Of a stretch of DNA of 64,000 nt, positions 37,965 through 47,437 are shown piece by piece. Where the stretch lies: assembly GCF_015627105.1 (NCBI RefSeq), contig NZ_VTDM01000010.1:1-64000 (forward strand), given 5' to 3'. A program made the position numbers and the translations under genes. Numbering within the stretch: the stretch's first letter is position 1; the number at the start of each line of letters is the position of its first letter. This DNA comes from Acinetobacter baretiae (GTDB lineage Bacteria; Pseudomonadota; Gammaproteobacteria; Pseudomonadales; Moraxellaceae). The notes below the pieces were generated by a model that saw nothing but the letters and a program-made list of their open reading frames with translations, was not told where the DNA came from and did not search any database.

Positions 37965-38924
37965 AAAAAACGACTCTGACTTAAATTTGAAATAAATTAT
38001 ACAAGCCACAGTAAAATAAGTCAGTGTAGTTTTGAGAAATTTATGTTGCTGAGTAAGTGTAATAATAAAATGATGCAGAAAACTTACAATCAAAACTGCA
38101 AGCCATAATTCATAATTAGCATGATAAATAAACTATGCTAAAAGGTAAAAGTCTTATTTTATTAAATATCAAAAGACCAATAAAATGATCTTTATACATC
38201 TTTTGGTATAGGGAGTGACCTTGTTCAACTGATAATATTGGTATTGAATGGAAGTGCAGATGTGTTGAACCCTAAAAAAGAATAAGAAAGAGAAGTGCTT
38301 ATCATAATAAATAGAAGCTAATGGCTCTAAAATGATGTGTATTGCGGTATGGTCAATGGTCAATGGTCAATGGTCAATGGTCAATGGTCAAATCTGAGTT
38401 GTTATAAATATTGAATTAAATTCATTGCCTTATTGGGTTGAGTGCTAAAAAAATCGTTTAAATATAATGTCTAAAGCGATTCATCTACTTTTAAAATGAC
38501 TAATATAAACATCTTTTTGTTTGAAGTGATTTGTCGATATCTTTTAAGCATTTGCCTTCATTGGATTGCTTTAATTAATCTCGTTATAGGGTATGTAACG
38601 ATAAACTGCGTGAAGATTATTTATATAAAGTGGTTTTATTGATCATAAAAAGCACCGAATGAGTTATACGGTCAATCACAGCAAACATTTTTTATATGAG
38701 ATATGTTTTCGGTGCTGTATTTTGCAATGCTGTAACATAGCAATTTATGCTCAATGTAATCAGGTTGTATAGATCGAGGTGAGTTTGTAAATTATATGTA
38801 TAAATCAAGCTCAATCACAGACGTTAACTATTGATTTATTGGCTCTATTGCCTCATTAATGACAATATACAATGAAAATACCTCACAACACGATGTTAAA
38901 TTGGTGTAACCCATAGGATCGAAT
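37965..38924. other. Long non-coding stretch upstream of pepN
   Basis: No convincing gene. It contains the start region of the zinc-ribbon gene, an imperfect AT-rich dyad (ATTTTATT near 38156 and AATAAAAT near 38179), six copies of a 7-bp repeat at 38349-38390, and a spaced inverted repeat AGCACCGAA (38651-38659) / TTCGGTGCT (38708-38716). The pepN promoter should lie in the last 100-150 bp, but no clear -35/-10 pair stands out. Confidence 0.6.
38349..38390. repeat. Six tandem copies of ATGGTCA
   Basis: Six perfect, uninterrupted 7-bp units, flanked by CGGT and AATCTG. The perfect identity suggests recent slippage and a copy number that may vary between strains. It lies in non-coding DNA about 535 bp before pepN and about 385 bp upstream of the zinc-ribbon gene start. 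Confidence 0.97.
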
Positions 38925-41531
38925 ATGAATATAGCTGCAAATCCTGTAGTACAGGCAGATGAAACGGTTTATCTGAAGGATTATCAAAAACCAACATACT
39001 TAGTCGATTCAGTGCATCTAGATATACAGATTTTTGAAGATTATACCATTGTCAATACGGTAATGAGTATGCAACGCCAAACGGAAGGCCCATTGGTTTT
39101 GCTTGGTCGTGACTTAGAGTTAAAACAGATCAAAATTAATGATCATGTTCTTTCATCAGCTCAATATCAACACAATGAAGAACAACTTGTCATTTTAGAT
39201 TGCCCTGATCTTTTTACACTTGAAACATCTGTACATATTCATCCAGAAACAAATACGATGCTTGAAGGTCTATACAAGGCTGGCGATTTATTTGTGACCC
39301 AAAATGAACCTGAAGGTTTTCGTAAGATTACATTTTACCCAGATCGCCCAGATGTATTGTCTGTATTTACCACACGTGTAGAAGCAGATAAAAAGTATCC
39401 TATTCTTTTAGCCAATGGTAATTTACTGGAAAAAGGTGAATTAAATGCCACACGCCATTATGCGATTTGGCAAGATCCTACGAAAAAGCCTGCATATTTA
39501 TTTGCCTGCGTTGTCGGAGATTTGGCGGTACTTAAAGATCATTATGTGACCTCAGAAGGTCGCCGTGTGGCATTAGAAATTTACGCAATTGAAAAAGATA
39601 TTCCTAAATGTCATATTGCCATGGAAGCTTTAAAGCATTCTATGCGTTGGGATGAGGAACATTATGGATTACCGTATGATTTAGATAATTATATGATCGT
39701 TGCAGTGAGCCAATTTAATATGGGTGCCATGGAAAATAAAGGGCTCAATATTTTTAACACATCATGTGTGTTGGCAGATGAAGAATATACGACAGATGCA
39801 GCGATTATGCGTGTGCAATCAGTGATCGCTCATGAATATTTCCATAATTGGACGGGTAATCGTATTACATGCCGAGATTGGTTTCAATTGTGTTTAAAGG
39901 AAGGTCTAACGGTTTTCCGTGATCAATCTTTTTCAGAAGATTTACAGTCAGCGGCTGTCCAGCGTATTGATGATGTTTCAGTATTAAAGTCACATCAATT
40001 TCCTGAAGATGCAGGCCCATTATCTCATCCACCTCGTCCCGACCATTTTGTAGAAATTAATAACTTTTATACTGCAACAGTCTACGAAAAAGGTGCTGAA
40101 ATTAATCGGATGATGGCTACTTTATTGGGGAAAACCAAGTATCGTTTAGGCACAGATGAATATTTTCGCCGTCACGATGGTCAAGCAGTGACTGTAGAAG
40201 ATTGGGTGAATGCGTTATCTGCAGGTTCTGGTGTAGATTTGTCGGCATTTTTACGTTGGTACAATCAACCGGGCACACCTACATTACATGTTACAGAGCA
40301 TTATGATGCTGCTGAAAAAACCTATCGTTTAACCTTTAAACAAAGTTTGAAAGAGAATGCGAAGTATCCTGATTTAAAGGCTGTACCTATTCCTGTAGCA
40401 GTAGCATTATTTGACGCAACTACAGGTGAACAATATACGCTGCATTCAAATGATTTATTTAAAAATCATGTACAAGATGGCATGTATTTGTTCGACCAAG
40501 ATGAAGCAAGTATTGTATTTTCAGATATAGAGCAAGCTCCCGTTGTTTCGTTGTTACGCAATTTCTCTGCACCTGTTCATTTAATTTTTGATGATTCAGA
40601 TGAGTCATTGGCTTTTTTAATTCAGCACGAAACCAATGGCTTTAACCAGTGGCAAGCAACACAGACTTTGCTTGAGCGTATTTTGCTGAATAATCACCCT
40701 GCACAACATTATATTGATGCCTTAAAGCACACCTTACCCAACCTAGTAAATAAAGACCCATTATTGGCTTCTCGTTTACTTGATGTCCCTTCAGAAAGTT
40801 ATTTGGCTAGCCGTATTGATCAAGATTATTTGCCAGAAAAAATGAAAGCAGTACGTGACCAATTAATTTATACGATTGCTCATGATATGGGTGCATTTTG
40901 GAAAGAAACTTACCAAGCATTAGACCCTGCACAGCAATCTGAGTTTTCACAAGCGATGGGAGAGCGTGCTTTAAAAAATATTATGCTAAGTTACATGGCT
41001 GCTCAAAAAGACAAAGATGTTTTTGATTTAGCCTTTGCTCAATTTAGTGATAGTAAAAATATGTCTGAACGTTTAGGTGCATTAAAAATATTGGTTTGGC
41101 ATGATGCGCCACAAGCAAAAGATGCTTTACATGCATTTTATGTGCGATTTAAAGATGAACCTTTGGCACTTGATCAATGGTTTATGATTCAAGCGGCACA
41201 CCCGAAATTGAATGAAGCCGAATTGAAAGCATTGATTGCACATCCTGATTATGATTTAGGTACACCTAATCGTATTCGTGCAGTGAGTGGAGGGCTAAAC
41301 AGCCGTCCTGTGAATGCATGGAGTTTTGGAGTACAGCATTTTATTCATTTGGCTCAGTATTTGGATGAGAAAAATCCAATTATAGGCTCTCGATTGTTAC
41401 AGGCTTTATCACGTTGGTACACTCTAGCAGAACCAAAGCGATCTGAAGTCTTACAACAGTTAAAAGATGTGCAACCATCTATTCGTTCAAAAAATGTATC
41501 AGAAACTCTCAGTAGTATGCTTAAAGCATAG
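38925..41531 (+). CDS. pepN: Aminopeptidase N
   Basis: 868 residues of the M1 family. The exopeptidase motif GAMEN is at 267-271 and the zinc motif H303-E-Y-F-H307 (AHEYFHNWTGNR) follows, with the downstream Glu in LKEGLTVF. The bacterial PepN C-terminal superhelix covers the last 400 residues. The cytoplasmic enzyme removes N-terminal residues from peptides. It has no signal peptide. It is a monocistronic gene closed by a terminator. Confidence 0.97.
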   Translation: MNIAANPVVQADETVYLKDYQKPTYLVDSVHLDIQIFEDYTIVNTVMSMQRQTEGPLVLLGRDLELKQIKINDHVLSSAQYQHNEEQLVILDCPDLFTLETSVHIHPETNTMLEGLYKAGDLFVTQNEPEGFRKITFYPDRPDVLSVFTTRVEADKKYPILLANGNLLEKGELNATRHYAIWQDPTKKPAYLFACVVGDLAVLKDHYVTSEGRRVALEIYAIEKDIPKCHIAMEALKHSMRWDEEHYGLPYDLDNYMIVAVSQFNMGAMENKGLNIFNTSCVLADEEYTTDAAIMRVQSVIAHEYFHNWTGNRITCRDWFQLCLKEGLTVFRDQSFSEDLQSAAVQRIDDVSVLKSHQFPEDAGPLSHPPRPDHFVEINNFYTATVYEKGAEINRMMATLLGKTKYRLGTDEYFRRHDGQAVTVEDWVNALSAGSGVDLSAFLRWYNQPGTPTLHVTEHYDAAEKTYRLTFKQSLKENAKYPDLKAVPIPVAVALFDATTGEQYTLHSNDLFKNHVQDGMYLFDQDEASIVFSDIEQAPVVSLLRNFSAPVHLIFDDSDESLAFLIQHETNGFNQWQATQTLLERILLNNHPAQHYIDALKHTLPNLVNKDPLLASRLLDVPSESYLASRIDQDYLPEKMKAVRDQLIYTIAHDMGAFWKETYQALDPAQQSEFSQAMGERALKNIMLSYMAAQKDKDVFDLAFAQFSDSKNMSERLGALKILVWHDAPQAKDALHAFYVRFKDEPLALDQWFMIQAAHPKLNEAELKALIAHPDYDLGTPNRIRAVSGGLNSRPVNAWSFGVQHFIHLAQYLDEKNPIIGSRLLQALSRWYTLAEPKRSEVLQQLKDVQPSIRSKNVSETLSSMLKA

Positions 41532-41536
41532 CTGTA

Positions 41537-41570
41537 AACACATCGTACTATGAGTAGTGCGATGTGTTTT
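41537..41570 (+). terminator. Terminator of pepN
   Basis: AAACACATCGTACTA pairs with TAGTGCGATGTGTTT (one wobble) and is followed by T and A bases. Confidence 0.85.
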
Positions 41571-41918
41571 AAAATGACTGATCATGAATTTTTTAGACTT
41601 TTGAAATCACCTCTGTGGCCTGTCATTCATGTTCATAACTTTAGTGCAATATGATGTGACGCATCATATTGTTTCTAATTAAGTTGAAAATGCTCTCAAG
41701 TGAACTCGACCAAACCATGAAAACCCATTATTTGATTATGAAAAATTTGTATTTATTCATTGATGATTAGGAAAATGGTTTAAATTTAATCATCTTTGAA
41801 ATTGATTCTCGTGTAGATGTATATCTAAAACGTGTAATAAGAATGAATAATGCATTGTATACATGAGAAAAAATTTGAGCTATTAATTCATGGCAAGTAT
41901 TTGCCAGACCAAATTTGA

Positions 41919-42104
41919 GGGCGCTATTATTTTTTTAATGAGCATGGTTATAATCAAAAATATCTTTCTCGATTCAAATACACGTATGAATTTTCACTTA
42001 ACAGTAAATAGCTAGGTTTAGAGTGCTTTTTAGGCAAAGGTGATGTTGTTTTTATAGTGAAACCACTGAAAAATACATACAAGAAATTATTACAGAATGG
42101 GTAG
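41919..42104 (+). pseudogene. Possible decayed gene fragment
   Basis: One frame reads as protein-like sequence on both sides of an in-frame TAG at 42009-42011. Before it is RYYFFNEHGYNQKYLSRFKY and a short tail, and after it LGLECFLGKGDVVFIVKPL. It then hits TAG at 42102, with further open sequence (ITEWVGYLLVLLDV) in another frame. This pattern fits a gene with stop and frameshift damage. I do not recognise the family, and chance is not excluded. Confidence 0.22.
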
Positions 42105-42568
42105 GTTATCTTTTGGTATTGTTGGATGTATGAATAATTAGACAGTTTTATTATAGAATGTTTTAGCATAAAAATTTAGAGAGGGTGTAATGTGACCGAG
42201 TGAATAAGAAAAAATATTTACAGGGCTGATTTTGCGCTCATTTGAATGATGAATACCATATTTTAATTAGTGATTGTTTTATATATTTTGATCTAAATAA
42301 ATGCTTTTTTTTACTCATTTGTAGAACAAAAAAATGTTATTTTTTCTGAAAAAATATATGTGCTGTGGTGAAACCATCTCATGGTTTATACTAAAATATG
42401 TTTTCGCAATATACTTTAATTTTAATGTGTTTTTAAAATTTTGATCATATATAATGAAGAGTAAATAATTAATTTTTAAAATTAAAATAAATATACTTGC
42501 TTTAAAAGCACTATGAAAACGTCTGATCATTTGACCGTTATTTTCAAAGAAAAGGCTATAGCCATTGA

Positions 42569-42715
42569 ACTACAATTTATGATGCCATAGCAGCGTATAA
42601 AAGCATGGGTTTAAGACTATTGTGTAAATCTGAGCGCTTAACTTTTAAGATACAAATTAGTGAGATTTTTAAACAGAATTTAACCATTGTTGAGCAGGGG
42701 ATTCACGTAGTATAA
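42569..42715 (+). pseudogene. Possible remnant ORF before the lipocalin gene
   Basis: A 48-codon open stretch (reads TTIYDAIAAYKSMGLRLLC and onward to GIHVV-stop) begins right after a TGA, and its first in-frame ATG is internal. The composition is protein-like, but there is no ribosome site. It may be the tail of a lost gene. Confidence 0.18.
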
Positions 42716-42741
42716 GCGATATACGAACAGGAGTTTATAAG

Positions 42742-43302
42742 ATGAAAATAAAGAAAAGAACGCTATTTGCAACAGCAGTTTTAGGCATAGGGGTAGTGTT
42801 ATATCAAAAAAAGAAAACGAAATCAGTGCAAAAAGTACCTCAACCTGTAGACTCAGTTGAGCTTGCAGAATACTTAGGGCAGTGGTATGAAATTGCTCGA
42901 TTACCTAACTATTTTCAAGATGAAAAAAGTTACAATACCTCTGCACATTATGGACTCAATTCGGATCAAACGATTGCTGTGACCAATCGTTGTATAGATA
43001 AAAAAGGTCGTCATAAAACGGCAAGAGGAACAGCATTTGTTCAAAATGAAGCCAATAGTCAACTGAAAGTGAGTTTTTTACCTAAATATTTACAATGGTT
43101 CCCTTGTAGTAAAGGTGATTATTGGATTTTACGTATAGATGAAAACTACGAAACAGCTTTAGTGGGTGATGGAAAACATAAGTATTTATGGCTGTTAGCA
43201 CGTACACCTAGAATAACCGAAGAAAAATGCCAAGCATTTTTAGCAACAGCTAAAGAACAAGGGTATGACACATCATCACTCATTTTTGGCGAACACCGTT
43301 AA
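42742..43302 (+). CDS. Bacterial lipocalin, Blc-like
   Basis: 186 residues with the lipocalin signature GQWYEIARLPNYFQ (G-x-W at 46-48), the second conserved block TNRC and a late LLART. Blc-type lipocalins bind lysophospholipids or fatty acids and sit at the outer membrane. Unlike E. coli Blc, there is no lipobox cysteine. The N-terminus KKRTLFATAVLGIGVVLY is followed by a lysine-rich stretch, so it is more likely held by an uncleaved membrane helix. CAGGAG precedes the start. It is convergent with the LysR gene that follows. Confidence 0.88.
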   Translation: MKIKKRTLFATAVLGIGVVLYQKKKTKSVQKVPQPVDSVELAEYLGQWYEIARLPNYFQDEKSYNTSAHYGLNSDQTIAVTNRCIDKKGRHKTARGTAFVQNEANSQLKVSFLPKYLQWFPCSKGDYWILRIDENYETALVGDGKHKYLWLLARTPRITEEKCQAFLATAKEQGYDTSSLIFGEHR

Positions 43303-43311
43303 GCTATAGCA

Positions 43312-44208
43312 TTAACTGTGTTCATTTAATAAAGTATGTAAAATACTCGAAAAATTAATGGCAGGTTGGCAATGATAATCATATTGGTGAGCAAGACCTA
43401 AACCAACTTTTGTCGTGTCTGGATGTAATGCTTTATAGCGAATACCCTTGATGTTTACCTGTTGAGTGGTTTCTGGAACCAACGATACCCCTAAATTTGC
43501 AGCAACAAGCGACAAAATAGAAACAATTTGTGGTGCGCTTGGGCCAAATATAGGCTCAAAGCCACTTTGTTTACATGCGTTAATGGTTGCGTCATGTAAT
43601 CCTGCACTCACTTCGTAAGGAGATACAATAAATTTTTGGTCTTTGAGTGAGCTGAGTAAAATATAGGGTTCACCTGTACAAGGGGTATCTTGATGTAATA
43701 CAGCCACTAAATTTTCATACAGTAGATGTTGAATACAAATATCAGATGGGTAGTTATGTGGTGTACGAATCACTGCAATATCTAATTCATTGTTTGTCAC
43801 ATCGTCAATTAAAAGTAATGAATTTGCTTCTTTTAAAATAAGATTAACATTGGGGTATGTGGCTTGGAATGTTTGAATGGCTAAAGGAATGAGAGGATTA
43901 AGAATTGCTGTGCCAGTAAAGCCTAAGCGTAATTCACCCATATCACCATTGGCTACACGTTGTGTTTGTTCTATTGCTAGATGAAGCTGTGCTTCAATAT
44001 TAGAGACAGACTTTAAAAATACCTCACCTGCTGCAGTGAGTGTGGCACCTTGTGAAGTACGATAAAATAATTCACTGCCAATTTCTTCTTCTAAATGTTT
44101 GATTTGAATACTTAAAGGTGGTTGGCTAATTCCCAAAATCTGTGCAGCTTTTGAGAAGTTATGTGTTTTGGCCACAGCCATAAAGTACTTTATATGACGT
44201 ATTTCCAT
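43312..44208 (-). CDS. LysR-type regulator divergent from YnfM-like MFS
   Basis: 298 residues with the HTH at residues 5-60 (HIKYFMAVAKTHNFSKAAQI, SQPPLSIQIKHLEEEIG) and a co-inducer domain. It is divergent from an MFS gene of the YnfM type across 105 bp, the same arrangement as E. coli ynfL/ynfM. It also resembles aromatic-acid regulators such as CatM/BenM in its N-terminal region. It probably controls the adjacent transporter; the inducer is unknown. Confidence 0.88.
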   Translation of the reverse strand: MEIRHIKYFMAVAKTHNFSKAAQILGISQPPLSIQIKHLEEEIGSELFYRTSQGATLTAAGEVFLKSVSNIEAQLHLAIEQTQRVANGDMGELRLGFTGTAILNPLIPLAIQTFQATYPNVNLILKEANSLLLIDDVTNNELDIAVIRTPHNYPSDICIQHLLYENLVAVLHQDTPCTGEPYILLSSLKDQKFIVSPYEVSAGLHDATINACKQSGFEPIFGPSAPQIVSILSLVAANLGVSLVPETTQQVNIKGIRYKALHPDTTKVGLGLAHQYDYHCQPAINFSSILHTLLNEHS

Positions 44209-44313
44209 ATTTTAAAAGTATAGTTCTATGATGTCTAATATATTATACATATATATTTCAAATTGTTACCATATTTAGCATCTAAAATACAGTTTATGGT
44301 CATTTAAGACATC

Positions 44314-45576
44314 ATGAAAACTCAGTCAGCGACAGATTCTCTGGAGCAAAGTACGTCAACCCCCATTCAAAATGAACGCCCATACGAAGGCATTAGCTGT
44401 GGTACAACAGACTATCAAAAGGCGGGAATATCTATATTTCTATTGGGTTTTGCAAGTTTTTCTTTAATTTATTGCGTACAACCGCTCTTACCTGAATTTA
44501 CCCATGCTTTTGGTGTAACAGCAAGTACGAGCTCGTTAACTTTATCATTAACGACAGGGTTTTTAGCATTCTCCATTGTATTGTCGAGTGCATTTTCGCA
44601 GGCTTTAGGCCGTAAAGGTCTGATGTTTTGCTCCATGGGACTTGCTGCATTACTCAATATTTTGTGTGCTATTTCCCCAAGTTGGAACCTCATGTTGGTG
44701 GCTAGAGCCGTAGAGGGTTTTATTTTAGGTGGTGTTCCTGCTGTTGCGATGGCTTGGATTGCAGAAGAAATTAACCCAAAACATTTAGCACGTACGATGG
44801 GGTTATATATTGCAGGTACAGCTTTTGGTGGAATGATGGGTCGCGTGGGTATGGGGTTAATGACAGAATATTTTTCATGGCGAGTTGCCATGGGTATTTT
44901 AGGAGTGATCTGCTTTATTTGCTGTATTGGATTCTTTTTCTTACTGCCAGCCTCTCGTAATTTTGTAGCAAAAAAAGGCATCAATTTTGATTTTCACTAT
45001 AAAGCATGGACTACACATTTAAAAAATCCTGCTTTAGTTGCCAATTATATGATTGGTTTTTTAGTGATGAGTATCTTTGTGACATTATTTAATTATGTGA
45101 CTTTTAGACTATCAACTGCACCTTATAATCTGACGCAAACTGAAATTAGTATGATTTTCTTATCATATAGTTTTGGTATTGTCTCTTCTACACTTGCAGG
45201 TTACATGGCAGATAAATTGGGTCGTACACCTATTATGTGTTTAGGCTTTTTATCGATGTTGATTGGTGCTTTAATTACACTAAGTGGGCATTTATTTGCA
45301 ATTATTATAGGTGTTGCTTTTGTAGCGACAGGTTTCTTTATTGCACATGCCATGGCCAGTAGTAATGTAAGTTCAACTGCTAAAACCAATAAAGGTCATG
45401 CATCATCTTTATATTTACTATTTTACTATTTAGGTTCTAGCGTTGTAGGTTCATTTGGTGGTGTGTTTTGGCAACACGGTGGTTGGCCTGCTGTCGTCGG
45501 ATTAAATATTGCATTATCAGTGATTGCATTATTCTTAATTTGGCGAGCAGTCAAAGCTAAAATATATGAATGGTAA
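44314..45576 (+). CDS. MFS transporter, YnfM-like
   Basis: 420 residues with twelve helices. After a polar 40-residue N-terminus, FSLIYCVQPLLPEFTHAFGV and LTLSLTTGFLAFSIVLSSAF are typical of the YnfM/arabinose-efflux-like subgroup. ADKLGRTPIM is the second-half A-motif. Its substrate is unknown; drug or metabolite efflux is the general expectation. It is paired with the divergent LysR gene and followed by a terminator. Confidence 0.87.
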   Translation: MKTQSATDSLEQSTSTPIQNERPYEGISCGTTDYQKAGISIFLLGFASFSLIYCVQPLLPEFTHAFGVTASTSSLTLSLTTGFLAFSIVLSSAFSQALGRKGLMFCSMGLAALLNILCAISPSWNLMLVARAVEGFILGGVPAVAMAWIAEEINPKHLARTMGLYIAGTAFGGMMGRVGMGLMTEYFSWRVAMGILGVICFICCIGFFFLLPASRNFVAKKGINFDFHYKAWTTHLKNPALVANYMIGFLVMSIFVTLFNYVTFRLSTAPYNLTQTEISMIFLSYSFGIVSSTLAGYMADKLGRTPIMCLGFLSMLIGALITLSGHLFAIIIGVAFVATGFFIAHAMASSNVSSTAKTNKGHASSLYLLFYYLGSSVVGSFGGVFWQHGGWPAVVGLNIALSVIALFLIWRAVKAKIYEW

Positions 45577-45592
45577 TTTAAAATCTTTGAGC

Positions 45593-45621
45593 AAAGGCTA
45601 CATGTATATGTGGCCTTTTTT
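45593..45621. terminator. Terminator between MFS gene and LysE-type gene
   Basis: AAAGGCTACAT pairs with ATGTGGCCTTT (one wobble) around GTAT and is followed by Ts; it lies between convergent genes. Confidence 0.9.
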
Positions 45622-45649
45622 AGGGCTAAAATTGTGGTGATCGTGTGTT

Positions 45650-46306
45650 TTATATATTACTTAGCGCAAGTTTAATGCCAAACCCAATAAATAAAAATCC
45701 AACGATTAAAATAGAAATACTGGTTAGACGTAAGTTTTTAGCAAAATAACCAGACAGTTTGATTCCTGAAAAAATTAATAAAGTTAAATAGGTAATACTA
45801 ATGGCTTCTAAAATGAGAGATAACACTAAAAAACTCAGTAAAGGTGAGTCATTTTTTGGATCGACAAATTGAATAAAAAAAGAAAGAAAAAATAAGATTG
45901 CTTTGGGATTAAGTAAACTAATCGTTAATGCTGTTTTATAAGGGGTTTCTTTTTTGTGTGTAACATTAAGTGTAATGGCTTCACGAGCTACAGGTCGATT
46001 TCTATTTTTCCAAGTAAAAATAGAATGCTTAATCAGTTTAATACCTAAATAGGATAGATAAATTGCTCCTACACTTTTTAATGCGAGAAATAAAATTGGA
46101 AAGCTATGTAATAAAGAAGCAGCGCCAAAAATAGTGGCTAAAATAAGAATAAAGTCCCCAGAAATAACACCCAAAGCCGCTTTATAACCTGCTTTAACCC
46201 CGTATTTAGATGCAATAGATAGGGTATAAAATGAGTTTGGTCCTGGCAAAATAATAATCATGACTGTGCCAATAATAAACGTTGATAAATTAATGATTCC
46301 TAGCAC
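45650..46306 (-). CDS. LysE/RhtB-family amino-acid exporter
   Basis: About 218 residues with six helices. The family opening FIIGTVMIIILPGPNSFYTLS carries the conserved PGPN motif, followed by GYKAALGVISGDF. LNPKAILFFLSFF is the second conserved block. Such proteins export lysine, homoserine, threonine, leucine or similar; the subgroup is close to LeuE. I choose the GTG at 46306 because GAGG precedes it at normal distance; a TTG at 46312 is too close. Confidence 0.86.
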   Translation of the reverse strand: MLGIINLSTFIIGTVMIIILPGPNSFYTLSIASKYGVKAGYKAALGVISGDFILILATIFGAASLLHSFPILFLALKSVGAIYLSYLGIKLIKHSIFTWKNRNRPVAREAITLNVTHKKETPYKTALTISLLNPKAILFFLSFFIQFVDPKNDSPLLSFLVLSLILEAISITYLTLLIFSGIKLSGYFAKNLRLTSISILIVGFLFIGFGIKLALSNI

Positions 46307-46332
46307 AATCAATCCTCTTTTTTATTAAAATG

Positions 46333-46360
46333 AAAAACCGATACTGTAAAAGTATCGGCT
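46333..46360 (-). terminator. Terminator of transaldolase gene
   Basis: Read on the minus strand, AGCCGATACT pairs with AGTATCGGTT around a short loop and is followed by Ts; it lies just past the tal stop. Confidence 0.9.
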
Positions 46361-46383
46361 TAAAGGTACTTCTATGAAGTCGT

Positions 46384-47367
46384 TTAGTTTTTGATTTCAG
46401 CACTAAATCCCAAAGATTGATGTAGTAATTCGCTGAGTTGTTCTCTAGCTTTAATAAAACCATCAATTCCTGATTGTAGTAGTTGAAATGCCATTAAGTC
46501 ATGTTCTAATTGATGTTTAAATTCAGTTTCACTGATGGCAACAGTCTCTTGTGGTGTAGAGGCCATAGGTGTATTGAGCTGTTTCTTTACGATAGCTGTT
46601 TCTTTTTCAAGATCTGCTAAAATGTTGGGTGAAATTGTCAATAGGTCACAACCTGCAAGGCCTAGTACTTGTGATGTGCTACGGAAGCTTGCACCCATAA
46701 TTTCAGTAGGAATACCATGTGTTTTATAATAGGTGTAAATTTCTTTTACAGACAACACACCAGGGTCTTTTTCAATTGGGTATGCCGACACATTTTCAGC
46801 TTTTTTATACCAGTCTAAAATACGACCGACAAAAGGTGAAATCAATTTCACATGTGCGTCTGCGCAGGCTTTTGCTTGATGCAAACCAAACAATAATGTC
46901 AAATTACAATCAATACCTTCGCTTTGTAAAATTTTCGCCGCTTGAATACCTTCCCATGTTGAAGCAATTTTAATTAAGATACGTTCAGATGAAACGCCAT
47001 AGCTTGCATATAATGCAAGTAGTTCTTTGGCTTTTGCAACGGTCGCTTGGGTATCATAAGATAAGCTTGCATCAACTTCTGTAGATACTCGACCTTTAAT
47101 CAGCTTTAAAATTTCTACGCCAAGTTTTACAGTCAAAATATCAATAGTACGTTCAATGAGTGCATCAGACGCATAACCTTCATCTTTTGCCTGTGCGTAG
47201 GCATCTTCAATGAGTTTAATATTTTGAGGTTGGCTTGCCGCAGCAGTAATTAATGATGGATTTGTGGTTGCATCTAGTGGTCTAAATTGCTCAATAGCAA
47301 GTAAGTCACCACTGTCTACAACAACTGTTGTCATTTGATTGAGTTGAGACAAAGCAGATTCAGTCAT
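46384..47367 (-). CDS. tal: Transaldolase
   Basis: 327 residues of the TalB type. The Schiff-base lysine K133 is in RILIKIASTWEG, DATTNPSL lies near residue 32, and LISPFVGRILDW marks the C-terminal barrel. It transfers a dihydroxyacetone unit between sedoheptulose 7-phosphate and glyceraldehyde 3-phosphate in the cytoplasm. It is a single gene with a terminator. Acinetobacter usually lack a complete Embden-Meyerhof route from glucose, so tal matters for pentose supply and recycling. Confidence 0.95.
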   Translation of the reverse strand: MTESALSQLNQMTTVVVDSGDLLAIEQFRPLDATTNPSLITAAASQPQNIKLIEDAYAQAKDEGYASDALIERTIDILTVKLGVEILKLIKGRVSTEVDASLSYDTQATVAKAKELLALYASYGVSSERILIKIASTWEGIQAAKILQSEGIDCNLTLLFGLHQAKACADAHVKLISPFVGRILDWYKKAENVSAYPIEKDPGVLSVKEIYTYYKTHGIPTEIMGASFRSTSQVLGLAGCDLLTISPNILADLEKETAIVKKQLNTPMASTPQETVAISETEFKHQLEHDLMAFQLLQSGIDGFIKAREQLSELLHQSLGFSAEIKN

Positions 47368-47437
47368 AGAGTATTTTCATCATAAGATCATATATTGTTG
47401 TATTTATATCATATTTGACTAAAATTTTGATAAAAAA

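Larger units (their letters stand above)
41571..42741. other. Gene desert with traces of decayed coding sequence
   Basis: About 1.2 kb without an intact gene. Two stretches read like fragments of lost proteins (41919-42104 and 42569-42715, listed separately). The remainder is very AT-rich with stops in all frames. No IS ends, tRNA or strong terminators were seen. The lipocalin promoter is presumably in the last 100 bp; CAGGAG lies before its ATG. Confidence 0.55.

Noticed and set aside
38349-38390. Tandem repeat as a CRISPR array or plasmid iterons
   Set aside because: Units are 7 bp with no spacers, no cas genes, and no replication gene nearby.
38659-38772. Cysteine-rich 37-codon frame starting ATG AGT TAT
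   Set aside because: No ribosome-binding site, overlaps an inverted repeat, and composition is as expected from AT-rich spacer.
42315-42530. 71-codon minus-strand frame in the gene desert
   Set aside because: Phe/Ile/Lys/Tyr-rich translation of AT-rich DNA, no ribosome site, no recognisable motif.
44469-44984. 171-codon open frame antisense to the YnfM-like gene
   Set aside because: Mirror of a transmembrane gene; Pro/Ala/Lys-rich translation typical of antisense frames.
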